64,000 bases of DNA, taken from Cymodocea nodosa. Its lineage: Eukaryota > Streptophyta > Magnoliopsida > Alismatales > Cymodoceaceae. The stretch is taken from positions 17,566,001 through 17,630,000 of the forward strand of contig CM072343.1 in assembly GCA_036874045.1 (NCBI GenBank). The letters run 5' to 3'. The translations under genes and the position numbers were made by a program. The notes beneath the pieces were generated by a model. The model saw nothing but the letters and a program-made list of their open reading frames with translations, had not been told where the DNA came from and did not search any database. Of this stretch, positions 62,155 to 64,000 are shown piece by piece (position 1 is the stretch's first letter; each line of letters starts with the position of its first letter).

Positions 62155-63101
62155 AATACTACTATTAGCAAGAAAATAATAAAGATTAGATGTCACTCTA
62201 GTCTTGTGATCCCTGGACAGATTGGTACATTACTTACCAGCTAGCAAACTTTAACCATTGCCTCTCCTAAATTTGTTTGTGTATACATAGCTTGAAGCAT
62301 GCCATCTTTGACGGACATGAACCATGCATTACTACAATAAAAGTCTACATTGTGTGGTTCAATGCATGGCTTCCAGAAAAAGGATAAGAAGGATAAAAAT
62401 ATCAAAGATGAAGAGAGTAGTCTGGCCACATATCACTTTCTGCCCAGCTCGGGAGAAGCTTCATCCCTAGAATAGATGGATCTTCCAGTCTCTCTCCATT
62501 GACAAATATCTTGCATCAATGCTTCCAAGTAGCCCAGTAGACTAACACGATCCGCTCTTCTTGGTTCCCTTTGAAGAATTCTTCATAAAGACCTATGATA
62601 TCCGTGTGTAATTTCTGAGAGCAAGACCAGGTGGCAATGAAAATAATAAAGCCTCTTCAGTGAACCCCACCTCTTAAGATCTCTTCTTATTCAATTAAGA
62701 ATGAGATGAATATGGTTGTTTCTAATCATATCAACAAGTCAGTCCTGTTAATAATAAATTTGGAAAAATCACCGAAAGAAACATCAACGGTTCTCACGGT
62801 TAAACGACCTGTTGTCTATGACCTTTCGGGTTTTATGTTCTTGGAAGACCGAGTCATGATCACCGTCGATCACCAACATCACTGTGTGGCTTTTTCCTCG
62901 GTGGGACAAGAAAGTTTAATTTAAAATTCATTGCCAGTGCCTTCAAGTCGACAACTCGACAGTCTTCTTTCATGTAACGTCACCTTTTCTGTTTATTTTC
63001 TACTGATGTGGGATTTTATCTCAAGATATAATGAGCTCCATCAATCTTCTGAAGTCATTGCTTCGTCAAACAAGTAATGGTCTTATGTAAATCCTTTAAT
63101 T

Positions 63102-63206
63102 ATACGCGTAGAGAAGGACAAGCGTACGTTACTGACGTCAACTACGCGTTTCTTCTTCCACTTAATGTTTGAACGAAAGGGCACAGGCACTCTCGATATA
63201 TATAAA
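63102..63206 (+). promoter_or_regulatory. Candidate promoter with bZIP site and TATA box
   Basis: A palindromic TGACGTCA (63133-63140) is flanked by two ACGCG-containing motifs (63102-63109 and about 63142-63149). TATATATAAA follows at about 63197-63206. The arrangement suits a plus-strand promoter whose gene would lie mostly beyond the window. No transcript start is proven. Confidence 0.4.
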
Positions 63207-63806
63207 ATAAGAAAATGACACTATAGTACGTACTCATCTTACAATTTAACTGCATCAATTAAAAAATTTACCATTGATAAAAATTAGATTTAATACAGAT
63301 ATTTACAGAAAAATATGATATTTTTAATTACAAGCATTTACGACAACATTAAAGACACTCGCCCAATGGTTGGATTTTCCAAGTTCACGGAAACCAACAG
63401 GAAACTTCACTGGAATATGCTCGTTTCGTTAGTGTATACATTTTCCACATGATTTCTGTATGTCCTTGACTTAGACTTGGGATTAATACCGTGCCGTTTG
63501 ATATATTTATTTGGTTAAATAATTATGTTATCATTTAAACACGGATATTATTGTAATTAATATTGATAAGATTGTAAATGTAAATACGCGGAAAATATAT
63601 GTGCATCTAAGTTTATATTTTCAAGCTAAATTTACATAAAATATTTCACTAAAATATACATTTTCCATTTCATATTTTATTCCTTAATACACAAAATTTT
63701 GTAGTCAAATGGTAGAATATCTATTCTCTACACACAAATTTGAACCTTAAATGGTAAACCTTAAACTTTATCTTCAAGAAATCACAAAATATTTTATTTC
63801 TTAATG

Positions 63807-63827
63807 CTCTCTCTCTCTCTCTCTCTC
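63807..63827. repeat. (CT)n microsatellite
   Basis: About ten uninterrupted CT dinucleotides. Confidence 0.95.
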
Positions 63828-64000
63828 ATATTCCATTTTCAATCCTTCTCTCTTCGATCAATGTTATTTGTCTTACACGCAACTCTAAGTCTACCAATTT
63901 AATGCTAGAGGACAAAACAAGATTCAAAAAATAAATAGGCAGCGAGAGTTGTATATTAAAAATCCCTTTTTTTGTGGTGCCATATCTTTCAACCTAGAAA

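Larger units (their letters stand above)
62155..64000. other. Right-end region without a recognised gene
   Basis: AT-rich with small open frames (62241-62429 minus, 62706-62924 plus) that show no family signature. A possible promoter lies at about 63.1-63.2 kb, and a (CT)n run at 63807-63827. Confidence 0.45.

Noticed and set aside
57146-62159. Target-site duplication of the gag-only element
   Set aside because: Flanking 5-mers ACCAC and AATAC differ at two positions, so I do not claim one.
1-64000. tRNA and rRNA genes
   Set aside because: I looked for the conserved T-arm and B-box patterns by eye and found no convincing cloverleaf; a tRNAscan run would settle it.

Overview
The window is plant nuclear DNA. 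It holds nine spliced protein-coding loci with GT-AG introns, AT-rich introns and intergenic DNA, and remnants of several plant transposon classes. First exons are clearly GC-rich (sphingomyelinase-like, SUB1-like, tyrosyl-tRNA synthetase, transketolase-like). That 5' GC gradient is commoner in monocots, so a non-grass monocot is my weak guess; the species is not determined.

Layout. 911-5581 (+): C-terminal half of the COPII scaffold SEC16. 6779-12129 (+): peroxin PEX19, with a decayed Copia element in its 4-kb third intron and a tiny last exon carrying a farnesylation CaaX box. 12994-17111 (+): SMPD4-type neutral sphingomyelinase-like membrane protein. 18153-23227: about 5.1-kb decayed PIF/Harbinger transposon with transposase and Myb/SANT-like remnants on the minus strand. 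23804-26010 (-): SUB1-like O-fucosyltransferase-family protein. 26547-28995 (-): Gfo/Idh/MocA oxidoreductase with a GC-AG intron, head-to-head with 30308-34611 (+): cytosolic tyrosyl-tRNA synthetase. 37558-44197 (-): RHIP1, nine small exons, with LINE and short-LTR debris in its last intron. 45450-47816 (-): tubulin-folding cofactor A, probably with a long 5'-UTR intron holding more Copia debris. 52119-56585 (+): divergent transketolase-like gene with one in-frame TGA, changed active-site motifs and a partially duplicated exon start. 57151-62154: a gag-only LTR retrotransposon, coding on the minus strand. 62155-64000: no gene recognised; a candidate promoter lies near 63.1-63.2 kb.

The genes are ordinary housekeeping or signalling genes (ER export, peroxisome membrane biogenesis, lipid turnover, light signalling, translation, glucose/G-protein signalling, tubulin folding, carbon metabolism). 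They do not form a functional cluster. The most unusual content is the gag-only retroelement, whose 1.8-kb LTRs are arrays of imperfect palindromes arranged in roughly 130-150-bp higher-order units with G-box-like motifs, and the decaying transketolase paralogue.

Exon boundaries were assigned by hand from splice consensus, codon phase and remembered protein family patterns. No alignment or database search was run.
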